Positions 1 through 9,071 of a DNA stretch of 64,000 nt are shown piece by piece; position 1 is the first letter of the stretch; every line of letters begins with the position of its first letter. The notes under the pieces were generated by a model that ran no database searches, was not told the DNA's origin, and was given only the letters and a program-made list of their open reading frames with translations. A program made the position numbers and the translations under genes. The DNA is from Streptomyces sp. ST2-7A (lineage in GTDB: Bacteria > Actinomycetota > Actinomycetes > Streptomycetales > Streptomycetaceae): contig NZ_JAJUWS010000001.1 in assembly GCF_021390475.1 (NCBI RefSeq), forward strand, positions 248,001 through 312,000, read 5' to 3'.

Positions 1-2
1 GA

Positions 3-437
3 TCAGCCCTCGACGGTCACGCCCATGGAACGGGCGGTGCCGGCGATGATCTTCTCCGCGGCGTCCAGGTCGTTGGCGTTGAGGTCTTCCATCTTGGTGG
101 TGGCGATCTCACGGACCTGCTCGCGGGTGATCTTCGCGACCTTGGTCTTGTGCGGCTCGCCGGAGCCCTTCTCCACGCCCGCGGCCTTGAGGATCATCCG
201 CGCGGCCGGCGGGGTCTTGGTGATGAAGGTGAAGGAGCGGTCCTCGTAGACCGTGATCTCCACCGGCACGACCCAACCGCGCTGCGACTCGGTCGCGGCG
301 TTGTAGGCCTTGCAGAACTCCATGATGTTGACGCCGTGCTGACCCAGCGCGGGGCCGACCGGCGGGGCCGGGTTGGCGGCACCGGCCTTGATCTGGAGCT
401 TGATCAGCCCCGCGACCTTCTTCTTCTTGGGAGGCAT
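3..437 (-). CDS. rplK: 50S ribosomal protein L11
   Basis: This is ribosomal protein L11, which with 23S rRNA forms the GTPase-associated centre where elongation factors bind. The 144-aa length is normal for the family. The N-terminal domain shows the proline-rich segment [16 protein letters not shown] (about residues 23-38) and the C-terminal RNA-binding domain shows the KTPPAA segment (about residues 74-79). The ATG start has a GGAG ribosome-binding site just upstream. It lies downstream of nusG and secE on the same strand, the conserved bacterial order. The stop codon is at the very edge of the window, so rplA, usually next, is not visible. Identification is secure. Confidence 0.98.
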   Translation of the reverse strand: MPPKKKKVAGLIKLQIKAGAANPAPPVGPALGQHGVNIMEFCKAYNAATESQRGWVVPVEITVYEDRSFTFITKTPPAARMILKAAGVEKGSGEPHKTKVAKITREQVREIATTKMEDLNANDLDAAEKIIAGTARSMGVTVEG

Positions 438-762
438 GCTCGTCTCCGGGTCCTAGTGGGAGTGTCGAAACCCCCGGCCGGCGGAAAACGCCCGCACGGA
501 GGCATACCGCACAACGATAGCGGGTACGGCCCGGGGCGCGAAATCTCCGGCGCCGGGCGGTCGGGCCCCGACCGGGGAGCGTCCGGGGCGCACGGGACGC
601 GCACGTCGCTCCCCGTACTCCCCCGACTCCCTTCGGGATGGGCGTCAACGCAGCCGGGCGGGGCCCGGCTGCTGCCGGACCCCGCCCGGGGCGGATGGTC
701 TCACGGGAGGAACGGACCGCGTGACGGGCCCCTCCCGAGGACGCGTCAGTTCTTCCGACGCG
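438..762. other. nusG-rplK intergenic region
   Basis: This 325-bp gap separates nusG from rplK. It is extremely GC-rich apart from a slightly AT-richer stretch near 515-530, where the minus strand reads TATCGTT and could be part of a promoter for rplK. I see no convincing ORF, tRNA or strong hairpin terminator. A separate rplK promoter here is an inference from gap length alone. Confidence 0.4.
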
Positions 763-1659
763 TCAATTCTTCTGAATCTGGTCGAAGCTCAGCTCGACCG
801 GGGTCTCGCGGCCGAAGATCTCCACCAGGCCCTTGACCTTCTTGGAGTCGGCGTTGATCTCGTTGATGGTCGCCTGGAGCGTGGCGAAGGGGCCGTCGGT
901 GACGGTGACGGAGTCGCCGACCTCGAAGTCCAGGACCTGCACCTCGACCTTGCGGCCGCGAACCGGCTCGCCCGCCGCCGCCGCCTCGGCGGCGGCCTTC
1001 TGCTCGGCCTCGGGGGCGAGCATCTTGACGATCTCGTCGAGGGTGAGCGGGTAGGGGTCGTAGGCGTTGCCGACGAAGCCGGTCACGCCCGGCGTGTTGC
1101 GCACCACGCCCCAGGACTCGTTGGTCAGTTCCATGCGGACCAGCACGTAGCTGGGGAGTTTGTTCTGACGCACGGTGCGGCGGTCGCCGTTCTTGATCTG
1201 GACGACCTCCTCCTGCGGCACCTCGACCTGGAAGATGTAGTCCTCGACATTGAGCGAGACGGCACGCTGCTCGAGGTTGGTCTTCACCCGGTTCTCGTAA
1301 CCGGCGTAGGTGTGCACGACGTACCAGTCGCCGGGGAGCAGGCGCAGTTCCTCGCGCAGGACCGCCACCGGGTCCGGCCTCTCCCCGACCTCGACGGCGG
1401 CGTCCCCGGTGTCCTCGGCATCCTCCGCGCCCTCGGTCGACGCGACCCCGTCGACCGACGCCTCCGGCGTGTCGACCGTCTCCCCGGCGGGCTCCTCGGC
1501 GCTCTCGCTGTCGAGGGCGTCGGCGCCCGGCTCCTCGGCGGTTCCGTCGCCGGTGGGGAGGTCGATCCGCTCGGGAGTGTCCACCGCGCCAGCGATGTCG
1601 CGCGCGGTCTCGTCGCCCCCGGCGGTCGCGGCGGCCTCGTTGGGGTTCAGGTCAGACAC
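763..1659 (-). CDS. nusG: Transcription termination/antitermination factor NusG
   Basis: NusG binds RNA polymerase and modulates pausing, Rho-dependent termination and transcription-translation coupling. The NGN domain lies at about residues 115-225 ([15 protein letters not shown], then [10 protein letters not shown] and TPGVTGFVG). The C-terminal KOW domain follows at about 245-298 ([11 protein letters not shown], ending [11 protein letters not shown]). The first 110 residues are an acidic, low-complexity Ala/Glu/Asp-rich extension, which makes the protein 298 aa rather than the roughly 180 aa of E. coli; such extensions are known in streptomycetes. The start is GTG with an AGGAAG-type ribosome-binding site. 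It is followed by rplK and preceded by secE. Confidence 0.97.
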   Translation of the reverse strand: MSDLNPNEAAATAGGDETARDIAGAVDTPERIDLPTGDGTAEEPGADALDSESAEEPAGETVDTPEASVDGVASTEGAEDAEDTGDAAVEVGERPDPVAVLREELRLLPGDWYVVHTYAGYENRVKTNLEQRAVSLNVEDYIFQVEVPQEEVVQIKNGDRRTVRQNKLPSYVLVRMELTNESWGVVRNTPGVTGFVGNAYDPYPLTLDEIVKMLAPEAEQKAAAEAAAAGEPVRGRKVEVQVLDFEVGDSVTVTDGPFATLQATINEINADSKKVKGLVEIFGRETPVELSFDQIQKN

Positions 1660-1771
1660 GGTAGCTGCTTCTTCCTGGCGTCACGTGGGTGGGAACGACC
1701 GACCCGCGCGGGCTCCGGCGTGGCCGGAAATCTCCCGGAACGACGGTGTCCCGACCCCGGGGCCGGACGGC

Positions 1772-2047
1772 TCAGCCGAAGACGTACTCGATGACCCGGC
1801 CGAATCCCCAGTCAAGCACAGTCAGGATCCCGATCATCACCAGAACGAAGGCGATCACCGCCACGGTGTACGTCGTCAGCTGGTGGCGGGTGGGCCAGAC
1901 GACCTTCCGCAGCTCCGCCACGACCTGGCGGTAGAACAGGGCGAGACGGCCCAGCGGGCCGCGCTTGGCACGACGGCCGCGACGCCCGCCATCGACGCCT
2001 TCGCCGTGGGGCTCCGGCGCCTCGACGGAGTCCGTGATCCCAGCCAC
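1772..2047 (-). CDS. secE: Preprotein translocase subunit SecE
   Basis: SecE is the small clamp subunit of the SecYEG protein-export channel in the cytoplasmic membrane. The 91-aa protein has a basic, Gly/Arg-rich N-terminus, then the family signature FYRQVVAELRKVVWPTR (about residues 38-54). One membrane helix of about 22 residues follows (TYTVAVIAFVLVMIGILTVLDW). A single membrane segment is usual outside the enterobacteria. The start codon is GTG. It sits between tRNA-Trp and nusG, the conserved bacterial order. Confidence 0.96.
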   Translation of the reverse strand: MAGITDSVEAPEPHGEGVDGGRRGRRAKRGPLGRLALFYRQVVAELRKVVWPTRHQLTTYTVAVIAFVLVMIGILTVLDWGFGRVIEYVFG

Positions 2048-2117
2048 TCGTCCTCACCCGATCCCGGTCATGGTCGTGGCCGCCCGGACGGGCCGGGCGG
2101 CCTGTACGTCGTGAAAG

Positions 2118-2190
2118 CAGGGCCGGAGGGACTTGAACCCCCAACCGCTGGTTTTGGAGACCAGTGCTCTACCAATTGAGCTACGACCCT
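2118..2190 (-). tRNA. tRNA-Trp (CCA anticodon)
   Basis: The minus strand folds into a complete cloverleaf. The 7-bp acceptor stem starts AGGGTCG and pairs with CGGCCCT with one G-U pair. The D-arm is GCTCAATTGGTAGAGC, the anticodon arm CTGGT-CTCCAAA-ACCAG gives anticodon CCA, and the T-arm has the invariant TTCAAGT loop. The discriminator base is G, as expected for tRNA-Trp. It precedes secE, a conserved arrangement. Confidence 0.96.
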
Positions 2191-2587
2191 TTGTACGGCA
2201 CAACCTACCCCATCGGCGGGGATCATCCGATACCCGCGACAGTGACTCCCGGTTGGGGCCGACGATCAACGAGTGTACGTGGTGGAAGCCGTCGCGTCGA
2301 ACGCCTTGGGCGCGAAAATCTCCCCGCCGGACCCCGGGGAGGGCGAACACCGGTCGCGCCCCAACCGCCACACCGCCCCCGGGCGACCCCGCGTCACGGG
2401 CCCCGGCGCGGCCCCCGCGAACCCGCGCGAACCCCTTCCCGGGGGCCGGTCGGTTCCCCGGCGCGTCGCCCGCGACCACCCGCCGGAACCGGCGGAACCC
2501 GAGGTCGGGCCCCCCGCGCCGTCCGCCGCGCGCCCGCCCCCCGGACCCCGGTGCGCCCCGGTGGCCCGAACCCGGGACGATGCCGTT
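2191..2587. other. Divergent intergenic region between tRNA-Trp and the aminotransferase gene
   Basis: This 397-bp gap must hold the promoter for the minus-strand tRNA-Trp/secE/nusG unit near 2191-2290, the least GC-rich part. It must also hold a promoter for the plus-strand aminotransferase gene. The long ORFs that cross it read only extreme GC-biased sequence with no recognisable domain, and I treat them as shadows. I could not identify a confident promoter element. Confidence 0.4.
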
Positions 2588-3835
2588 ATGAGTGCCGAAT
2601 CTGCCAACGGACAGTCAGCCGCTTCGTCGACCGGGCGCCGGGTCTCCGCCCGGGTCGGCGCGATCTCCGAGTCCGCCACCCTCGCCGTGGACGCCAAGGC
2701 GAAGGCCCTGAAGGCCGCCGGGCGCCCGGTGATCGGCTTCGGCGCCGGTGAGCCGGACTTCCCGACCCCGGACTACATCGTCGAGGCCGCCGTGGCGGCC
2801 TGCCGTGAGCCGCGTTTCCACCGCTACACCCCGGCCGGTGGTCTCCCGGAGCTGAAGCGGGCGGTCGCGGAGAAGACCCTGCGGGACTCCGGTTACGAGG
2901 TGGACCCCGCTCAGGTGCTGATCACCAACGGCGGCAAGCAGGCCATCTACGAGGCGTTCGCCGCGATCCTGGACCCGGGCGACGAGGTCATCGTCCCGGC
3001 CCCCTACTGGACCACCTACCCGGAGTCGATCCGGCTGGCCGGCGGTGAGCCGGTGGTGGTGACCGCCGACGAGACCACCGGCTACCGGGTGACCGTCGAG
3101 CAACTGGAGGCGGCCCGCACCGAGCGCACCAAGGTGGTGCTGTTCGTCTCGCCCTCCAACCCGACCGGCGCGGTGTACCCGCGCGAGCAGGTGGAGGCCA
3201 TCGGGCGCTGGGCCGTGGAGCACGGCCTGTGGGTGCTGACCGATGAGATCTACGAGCACCTGGTCTACGGGGACGCGGAGTTCACCTCGCTGCCGGTGCT
3301 GGTCCCCGAGCTGCGGGACCGCTGCCTGGTGGTCAACGGGGTCGCCAAGACCTACGCGATGACCGGCTGGCGGGTGGGCTGGATGATCGGTCCGCAGGAC
3401 GTGGTCAAGGCAGCCGCCAACCTGCAGTCGCACGCCACCTCCAACGTCTCCAACGTGGCGCAGGCCGCCGCGCTGGCGGCCGTCTCCGGTGACCTGGAGG
3501 CGGTGGCCGCGATGCGCGAGGCGTTCGACCGGCGGCGCCGGACGATGGTGCGGATGCTCAACGAGATCGAGGGCGTGGAGTGCCCCGAGCCGGAGGGCGC
3601 GTTCTACGCCTACCCGTCGGTCAAGGGTCTGCTGGGCCGGGAGATCCGGGGGAAGCGTCCGGCGAGCAGCGTGGAGCTGGCCGAACTGATCCTCGAGGAG
3701 GTCGAGGTGGCGGTCGTGCCGGGCGAGGCCTTCGGCACCCCCGGCTACCTGCGGCTGTCCTACGCGCTGGGTGACGAGGACCTGGTGGAGGGCGTCTCCC
3801 GGATGCAGAAGCTGCTCGCCGAGGCACGGGACTGA
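2588..3835 (+). CDS. Class I PLP-dependent aminotransferase (aspartate aminotransferase type)
   Basis: This 415-aa protein is a fold-type I aminotransferase that probably moves amino groups between aspartate or a related amino acid and 2-oxoglutarate. Visible landmarks are [12 protein letters not shown] (about residues 50-61), [18 protein letters not shown] (188-194), the cofactor-contacting DEIYEHLVY (219-227) and the Schiff-base lysine K254 in [15 protein letters not shown]. The ATG at 2588 was chosen because homology to the family starts shortly after it; the open frame runs upstream into sequence without family features. The exact substrate cannot be fixed from sequence. Actinobacterial relatives near nusG are commonly labelled aspC. 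Confidence 0.93.
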   Translation: MSAESANGQSAASSTGRRVSARVGAISESATLAVDAKAKALKAAGRPVIGFGAGEPDFPTPDYIVEAAVAACREPRFHRYTPAGGLPELKRAVAEKTLRDSGYEVDPAQVLITNGGKQAIYEAFAAILDPGDEVIVPAPYWTTYPESIRLAGGEPVVVTADETTGYRVTVEQLEAARTERTKVVLFVSPSNPTGAVYPREQVEAIGRWAVEHGLWVLTDEIYEHLVYGDAEFTSLPVLVPELRDRCLVVNGVAKTYAMTGWRVGWMIGPQDVVKAAANLQSHATSNVSNVAQAAALAAVSGDLEAVAAMREAFDRRRRTMVRMLNEIEGVECPEPEGAFYAYPSVKGLLGREIRGKRPASSVELAELILEEVEVAVVPGEAFGTPGYLRLSYALGDEDLVEGVSRMQKLLAEARD

Positions 3836-3977
3836 CCGCATCGCGAGCCCCCCGGCCGGTGCCCGACGGCCCACCCGCCCGCCCCGGGCGCGGAAGCGTT
3901 CCCCGCTCCCGCGTTCGGGGCGGCGCCCGTTCGGGAGCCGCGACTTTCCTCCGCGCGCCCCCATGCGGCAATATCCG

Positions 3978-5000
3978 ATGATGGAGAGCGTTCGTGACGT
4001 CCGGCTGCTGCCGAAGGCCCATCTGCACCTGCACTTCACCGGCTCCATGCGGTCACCGACCCTGCTGGAGCTGGCGGACAAGTACGGGGTGCACCTTCCG
4101 GAGGCGTTGAGCGGCGGTGAACCGCCCGAGTTGCGGGCGACCGACGAGCGCGGCTGGTTCCGCTTCCAGCGCCTGTACGACATGGCACGCTCCTGCCTGC
4201 GCTCCGGGGAGGACATCCACCGGCTGGTGCGGGAGACCGCCGAGGAGGACCTGCGCGACGGGTCCCGGTGGCTGGAGATCCAGGTCGACCCCACTTCCTA
4301 CGCCCCCCGGCTGGGCGGCCTGATCCCCGCGCTGGAGACCATCCTCGACGCGGTGGACGCCGCGCGCCGCGACACCGGCCTGGAGATCCGGGTGCTGGTC
4401 GCCGCCAACCGCATGAAGCACCCCCTGGACGCCCGCACCCTGGCCCGGTTGGCCGTGCGCAACGCCCACCGGGGCATCGTCGGCTTCGGGCTGTCCAACG
4501 ACGAACGCCGCGGCTTCGCCCGCGACTTCGACCGGGCGTTCGCCATCGCCCGTGAGGGCGGCCTGCTGGCCGCCCCGCACGGCGGGGAGTTGGCGGGCCC
4601 GGAGAGCGTGCGGGACTGTCTGGACGACCTGGGCGCCGGGCGGGTGGGCCACGGCGTGCGGGCGGCGGAGGACCCCCGGCTGTTGAAGCGGCTGGCGGCC
4701 TCCGGCGTGACCTGCGAGGTGTGTCCGGCGTCCAACGTGGCGCTGGGCGTGTACGAGCGCCAGGAGGACGTGCCGCTGCGACGGCTCTTCGAGGCGGGCG
4801 TGCCGATGGCGCTGGGAGCCGACGATCCGTTGTTGTTCGGCGCCCGGCTGGCCGATCAGTACGAGATCGCCCGCCGGTACCACGGCTTCACCGACGAGGA
4901 GTTGGCCGAGTTGGCGCGGCAGTCGGTGCGTGGCTCGACCGCGCCGGCGGAGATGCGGGAGAAGCTGCTGATCGACATCGACGCCTGGCTGGCCTCCTGA
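3978..5000 (+). CDS. Adenosine deaminase family protein
   Basis: A metal-dependent deaminase of the adenosine/AMP deaminase superfamily, likely acting in purine salvage. The zinc and catalytic residues are visible: the HLHLHF stretch at residues 15-20 (the HxH motif), HGGE at 201-204, H225 in GHGV and the D282-D283 pair in LGADDP. The 340-aa length is normal. Start choice is uncertain: ATGs exist at 3963, 3978 and 3981, none with a good ribosome-binding site; I use 3978 because the family motif PKAHLHLH follows directly. Some relatives act on N6-modified adenines instead, so the substrate is open. Confidence 0.88.
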   Translation: MMESVRDVRLLPKAHLHLHFTGSMRSPTLLELADKYGVHLPEALSGGEPPELRATDERGWFRFQRLYDMARSCLRSGEDIHRLVRETAEEDLRDGSRWLEIQVDPTSYAPRLGGLIPALETILDAVDAARRDTGLEIRVLVAANRMKHPLDARTLARLAVRNAHRGIVGFGLSNDERRGFARDFDRAFAIAREGGLLAAPHGGELAGPESVRDCLDDLGAGRVGHGVRAAEDPRLLKRLAASGVTCEVCPASNVALGVYERQEDVPLRRLFEAGVPMALGADDPLLFGARLADQYEIARRYHGFTDEELAELARQSVRGSTAPAEMREKLLIDIDAWLAS

Positions 5001-5035
5001 CGAGAGGGCCGGGATCGGGTACCCGGTCCCCGGCC

Positions 5036-5071
<36 letters not shown>

Positions 5072-5072
5072 C

Positions 5073-6128
5073 TCAGAGCTCCACGCCGACCGTCACCGGC
5101 TCGTTCACCAGGGTCACGCCGAACGCCTCGCGCACCCCGGCGCGCACCTCACGGGCGAGCGCCAGCAGATCGGCGGTGCGCGCTCCTCCCCGGTTGGTCA
5201 GGGCGAGGGTGTGCTTGCCCGAGATCCGGGCCGGGCCGTCCCCGTGCCCCTTGGCGAAGCCGGCGCGCTCGATGAGCCAGGCGGCGGAGGTCTTGGTCAG
5301 CCCCTCCCCCGCCGGGTACAACGGTGGGGTGATCTCCGGGCCAAGCCGTTCGGTCACCCGCCGACGAAAGGCCGCCAGGGCCCCCTCGTCGAGGATCGGG
5401 TTGGTGAAGAAGGAGCCGGCCGACCAGGTGTCGTGGTCATCGGGGTCGAGCACCATGCCCTTGCCGGCACGCAGCCGCAGCACCCCGTCGCGGGCGTCGC
5501 CGATCGGCACCCGGTCGCCGGGGGAGACACCGAGCAGACGGGCGGTCTCGGCGTACTTCAGGGGTGCCGACAGCCCGTCGGCGTCCTCCAACCCCATGCG
5601 CACGCGCAGCACCACCCAGCGGTTCGGCTCGGCCTTGAACCGGCTGTGACGGTAGGCGAAGCCGCACTCGGCGGCGGGCAGGGTGACGACCTCGCCCGTG
5701 CCGCGGTCCAGGGCCACGACCTCGGTGAGCACGTCGGCGACCTCCTGGCCGTAGGCGCCGACGTTCTGGACCGGGGTGGCGCCGACGGAGCCGGGAATGC
5801 CGGCCAGGCACTCGATGCCGGCGAATGCCCCGGCCACGACCCGGTCGACCAGCGCCGACCAGTTCTCCCCGGCGGCGACCTCCACCCGGGTGCCGTCGAA
5901 CCGGACACCGGTGGAGGCGACCCGCACCACGGTGCCGTCGAAGCCGTCGTCGGAGACGACGAGGTTGCTGCCGCCGCCCAACACCAGCAGCGGGGTGCCC
6001 GTGGCGTCCGCCTCGCGGACGGCCCGGACGACCTCCTCGTCGGTTTCGGCGGTGACGAGCCGGCGGGCCGGGCCGCCGAGGCGGAGGGTGGTCAGCGGGG
6101 CGAGGGGGGCATCGCGTCGTTCCTGCAC
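5073..6128 (-). CDS. murB: UDP-N-acetylenolpyruvoylglucosamine reductase
   Basis: MurB reduces UDP-GlcNAc-enolpyruvate to UDP-MurNAc with NADPH and FAD in peptidoglycan precursor synthesis. The FAD domain begins with PLTTLRLGGPARRL and contains LLVLGGGSNLVVSDDGFDG (about residues 45-63), GIECLAGIPGSVGATPVQNVGAYGQE and the YRHSRFK segment. The C-terminal substrate domain has SAGSFFTNP, with the catalytic Ser, and the TSAAWLIERAGF segment. The GTG at 6128 gives the usual length of 351 aa; the frame upstream is open but carries no family sequence. The gene is on its own on the minus strand. Confidence 0.95.
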   Translation of the reverse strand: MQERRDAPLAPLTTLRLGGPARRLVTAETDEEVVRAVREADATGTPLLVLGGGSNLVVSDDGFDGTVVRVASTGVRFDGTRVEVAAGENWSALVDRVVAGAFAGIECLAGIPGSVGATPVQNVGAYGQEVADVLTEVVALDRGTGEVVTLPAAECGFAYRHSRFKAEPNRWVVLRVRMGLEDADGLSAPLKYAETARLLGVSPGDRVPIGDARDGVLRLRAGKGMVLDPDDHDTWSAGSFFTNPILDEGALAAFRRRVTERLGPEITPPLYPAGEGLTKTSAAWLIERAGFAKGHGDGPARISGKHTLALTNRGGARTADLLALAREVRAGVREAFGVTLVNEPVTVGVEL

Positions 6129-6196
6129 CCGCTCAGGGTATCCGGCGGCTCCGGCCCCGACCGGCGGGCGGCGGTCGGGGGCCGGGGCCTCCGGAC

Positions 6197-7765
6197 TCAC
6201 CGGCCGTCGGGCTCCACACCGACCGGGGGCGCCGGCGGGCTCCCACCCGGGGTGACCACGGCCGGGGCCGCGCCGGCGGACCCCTCCTGCGCCGCCGAGC
6301 CGTCGGCGCGATCGACCGGCGCGGAGGGACTCCCGTCCCCCGACGATGTGCCGGGCCGGGGAACGGCGAACACCAGGAGGGCCGCGACCGCCATCACCGC
6401 CGCTCCCAGCCACAGCGCCGGAACCAACCCGTCCACGAAGGCCGTCGGCGGCGCGTAATCACCCCGGGCGGCGAAGACCGAGGCCAGCAGCGCGATGCCG
6501 AGCGCCCCGCCGACCTCGCGCAGGGAGTTGTTGACACCGGAGGCCACTCCCTGGCGGCCGGCGGGTACCGCGCCCATCACCATCGCGCCGGCCGGTGCGA
6601 AGAACATCGCCATGCCGAGCCCGCAGAGCACGAACGCGGGCACCTGCGCGGCGTAGCCCACCTCCGGGTCGGCGACCAGCGCGAACCAGGCCAGCCCGGC
6701 GGCCATCACGGCCAGCCCGGTGGTGACCACGGGCCGTCCGCCGATCCGATCGGTGAGGACCCCGGCGAGCGGGGCGATCAGCAGTGGCACCGCGGTCCAC
6801 GGCAGCATCCGCAGGCCGGCCGACTGCGGGCCGTGCCCCTGGATGATCTGGAGGAATTGGGTGAGCAGGAAGATCGAGCCGAACATACCCAGGAACATCA
6901 GCAGGCTGGCGGCGTTGATCAGCGCGAAGGTGCGGGAGCGGAAGAGTTCGAGGGGCAGCAGCGGGGCCGGCGCCCGACGCTCCCACCGCACGAAGAGCGC
7001 CAGCACCGCGACGCCGGCGCCCAGCGGGCCGAGCGTGGAGGCCGCCGTCCAGCCGTGCTCGTGGCCGCGGACGATGCCGAGGACGACACCGAGGAGACCG
7101 GCGGAGGCCAGGAGGGCGCCGAGGACGTCGAGGCGGGTGTCCGTGCCCCGGCTCTCCGGCAGGCGCAACCGGATCAGCGGCAGCAGAAGCAGCCCCACGG
7201 GGACGTTCAGCCAGAAGATCCAGTGCCAACTCAGGTGCTCGGTGACGGCGCCGCCGACGAGCGGGCCGCCGGCGACCGCGAGGCCGTTGATCGCGCCCCA
7301 GATGCCGAAGGCGGTGCCGCGCCGTTGGGCGGGAACGCTCGCGGTGATGAGGGTGAGGCTCAGCGGGAGGAGGACGGCGGCGCCGACGCCCTGGAGGGCG
7401 CGGGCGGCGATGAGTTCCCCGGTGGAGCCGGCCAGCGCGGCGAGGGCGGAGGCCAGGGTGAAGACGATCACGCCGCCGGTGAAGACGCGGCGGCGGCCGA
7501 AGCGGTCGCCGAGCCCGGCGGCGAACAGCAGCAGGCAGGCGAACGGCAGGGTGTAGCCGTTGACGATCCATTCCAGAGCGGCGAGGCTGCCGTCCAGGTC
7601 CTCGCGGATGACCGGCAGCGCGGTGGTGACCACGAGGTTGTCCAGGGCGGCCATGAAGGTGGCCGTGCCGGTGATGCCGAGGACCCAGCCGAGGCGGGCC
7701 GGGGGGCGGTGGTCGGGTGGTCCGGCCTCCGACCCGGTCGGCGCGGGGGCCGCGGTGTCGCTCAT
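6197..7765 (-). CDS. MFS multidrug efflux transporter, DHA2 (14-TM) type
   Basis: A proton-driven drug efflux pump of the EmrB/QacA family. The 522-aa protein has about 14 hydrophobic segments from residue 27. It carries the antiporter motif A (GLGDRFGRRRVF) in the first cytoplasmic loop and the typical motif D1-like start TATFMAALDNLVVTTALPVI. The C-terminus is a Pro/Ser-rich cytoplasmic tail. The ATG at 7765 has a strong GGAGGGAGAA ribosome-binding site. The TetR gene lies just upstream on the same strand, separated by an intrinsic terminator. An operator copy sits directly before this gene, so repression by the TetR protein is likely. The exported compound is unknown. Confidence 0.92.
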   Translation of the reverse strand: MSDTAAPAPTGSEAGPPDHRPPARLGWVLGITGTATFMAALDNLVVTTALPVIREDLDGSLAALEWIVNGYTLPFACLLLFAAGLGDRFGRRRVFTGGVIVFTLASALAALAGSTGELIAARALQGVGAAVLLPLSLTLITASVPAQRRGTAFGIWGAINGLAVAGGPLVGGAVTEHLSWHWIFWLNVPVGLLLLPLIRLRLPESRGTDTRLDVLGALLASAGLLGVVLGIVRGHEHGWTAASTLGPLGAGVAVLALFVRWERRAPAPLLPLELFRSRTFALINAASLLMFLGMFGSIFLLTQFLQIIQGHGPQSAGLRMLPWTAVPLLIAPLAGVLTDRIGGRPVVTTGLAVMAAGLAWFALVADPEVGYAAQVPAFVLCGLGMAMFFAPAGAMVMGAVPAGRQGVASGVNNSLREVGGALGIALLASVFAARGDYAPPTAFVDGLVPALWLGAAVMAVAALLVFAVPRPGTSSGDGSPSAPVDRADGSAAQEGSAGAAPAVVTPGGSPPAPPVGVEPDGR

Positions 7766-7805
7766 CGTGTTCTCCCTCCGGGTGGCGGACTCCCGCCCAT
7801 CACCC

Positions 7806-7828
7806 AAGTAGTGATCGATCAATAACTT
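7806..7828. promoter_or_regulatory. Second TetR-type operator copy, upstream of the efflux gene
   Basis: This site has the core TAGTG-N6-CAATAACTT and matches one half of the palindrome upstream of the tetR gene almost exactly. It contains the smaller palindrome TGATCGATCA. It lies about 40 bp before the efflux start codon, where a repressor would block transcription. Confidence 0.7.
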
Positions 7829-7836
7829 TCAGGGAC

Positions 7837-7863
7837 CGAAAAAACGGCCGCCCACGGGCGGCC
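7837..7863 (-). terminator. Intrinsic terminator of the tetR gene
   Basis: On the minus strand, GGCCGCCC pairs with GGGCGGCC in a tight GC-only hairpin and is followed immediately by six T residues. It lies 13 bp after the tetR stop codon. It implies that tetR and the efflux gene are separate transcription units. Confidence 0.8.
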
Positions 7864-7875
7864 ACCCGGAGCGGG

Positions 7876-8481
7876 TCACTCCCCCTCGTCGGGCCCGACC
7901 GGGGCCTCCCCCACTCCCTCCCCCATCCCCGACAGGAAGTCCGGATTCCGCTCCAGACACCCGGCCCACACCCGATGGTCCGGCGGAAAGCCGAGGGCGA
8001 GCTGGACGTTGATCAACATGCCCATCGCCATGAACTCGTCGGTCCGTCCGGAGTCGGCCCCGAGCCGGATGTGCACCAGATCCCACAGGTCACCCCACAC
8101 CCCCCGGAGTTCGGCCGCGAACTCCGGATCCCCGGTGGCGTCGGCCACGGCCGCCGCCACGTACATCTGCATCTGGAACAGCAATCGGTCGCGGTCGACG
8201 ACCAGATCCGGATAGACGTGCCCCATGGCGTCCGTCGCCTCCTCGGGATCCATCCCCTCGCTCACCTCGGCGAAGCGCTCCCGGATCTCGTCCGTGCAGC
8301 GCCGCGCGGCGGTCAGGAAGATCGCCCGCTTGTCGGGGAAGAGTCGGAAGAGGTAGGGCTGGGAGACCCCCACCCGACGCGCGATGGCGGCCGTGGAGGT
8401 CCCCGCGTACCCACCCCGGGCGAACTCGACGATCGCGGCCCGCACGACGCTCTCGCGCCGCTCCTCCGCGCTCATCCGCAT
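7876..8481 (-). CDS. TetR/AcrR family transcriptional regulator
   Basis: A one-component repressor with an N-terminal helix-turn-helix (about residues 8-55: RESVVRAAIVEFARGGYAGTS, then AIARRVGVSQPYLFRLFPDK) and a variable ligand-binding helical domain. I chose the ATG at 8481 because GGAG lies five bases upstream; an ATG at 8496 would add five residues but has no ribosome-binding site and sits almost on the operator. A 24-bp palindrome immediately upstream suggests autoregulation. The same motif precedes the adjacent efflux gene, so that pump is the probable target. The ligand is unknown. Confidence 0.92.
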   Translation of the reverse strand: MRMSAEERRESVVRAAIVEFARGGYAGTSTAAIARRVGVSQPYLFRLFPDKRAIFLTAARRCTDEIRERFAEVSEGMDPEEATDAMGHVYPDLVVDRDRLLFQMQMYVAAAVADATGDPEFAAELRGVWGDLWDLVHIRLGADSGRTDEFMAMGMLINVQLALGFPPDHRVWAGCLERNPDFLSGMGEGVGEAPVGPDEGE

Positions 8482-8502
8482 GTCCGCTCCAGCCATGATT
8501 CG

Positions 8503-8526
8503 AAGTTATTGGCCAATCACTAACTT
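8503..8526. promoter_or_regulatory. 24-bp palindromic operator upstream of tetR
   Basis: The sequence AAGTTATTG-N6-CACTAACTT is a near-perfect 24-bp inverted repeat with one mismatch per half. It is AT-rich in an otherwise GC-rich region. It lies a few bases before the tetR coding region and shares its half-site with a copy before the efflux gene. This is the expected form of a TetR-family operator. Confidence 0.8.
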
Positions 8527-8585
8527 TGTCAATCGCCGGAGCCCCCGGACACGGATCCCCGTGCCCGGGCCCGGCCCGACCGGGG

Positions 8586-9071
8586 TCAGGGAAGCCGGAC
8601 CACCGCGCGGGCCATCCCCAACACCTTCCGACCGTCGCAGACCGCGGTCAGGTCCACCCTTACGGTCCGCTCCTCGTCGTCCTTGGCCGCGACCCTGCCG
8701 GAGACCTCGACCACGGCGCCCACTCCGTCGTCGGGGACCACCACGGGCTTGGTGAAGCGCACCCCGTACTCGACCACCGAGCCCGGGTCGCCGGTCCAGT
8801 CGGTGACCACTCGCACCGCCTCCGCCATGGTGAACATGCCGTGCGCGATGACGTCGGGCAGCCCCACGTCCCGGGCGAATCGCTCGTTCCAGTGAATCGG
8901 GTTGAAGTCACCGGAGGCACCCGCGTAACGCACCAGCATCTCGCGGTTGACCGGGAAGCGCTGCGCCGGCAGCGTCGCCCCCACCTCCACGGCGGTGTAC
9001 GCCGGGCGGTCCGCCGAGGCGTCCCCCTCCCGGGTCCCGTCCTGCGTCCGAGGCGTCGTCACGTCGCTCAC
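8586..9071 (-). CDS. MaoC-fold dehydratase, HadB-like
   Basis: A hot-dog-fold enoyl hydratase/dehydratase of 161 aa. The R-specific hydratase signature is present: YAGASGDFNPIHWNERFARDVGLPDVIAHGMFTM (about residues 47-80), with the catalytic Asp and His in GDFNPIH and the overhang motif ending AHGMF. The GTG start overlaps the stop of the upstream MaoC gene by four bases, so the two are co-translated. In mycobacteria the equivalent HadA/HadB subunits form a heterodimer beside rpmG; here HadB would supply the active site. A role in fatty-acid or polyketide 3-hydroxyacyl dehydration is inferred from family. Confidence 0.9.
   Translation of the reverse strand: MSDVTTPRTQDGTREGDASADRPAYTAVEVGATLPAQRFPVNREMLVRYAGASGDFNPIHWNERFARDVGLPDVIAHGMFTMAEAVRVVTDWTGDPGSVVEYGVRFTKPVVVPDDGVGAVVEVSGRVAAKDDEERTVRVDLTAVCDGRKVLGMARAVVRLP

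Noticed and set aside
2273..2587. N-terminal extension of the aminotransferase frame by 105 codons
   Set aside because: The extension is Pro/Arg-rich shadow sequence over the promoter region; the family start matches ATG 2588.
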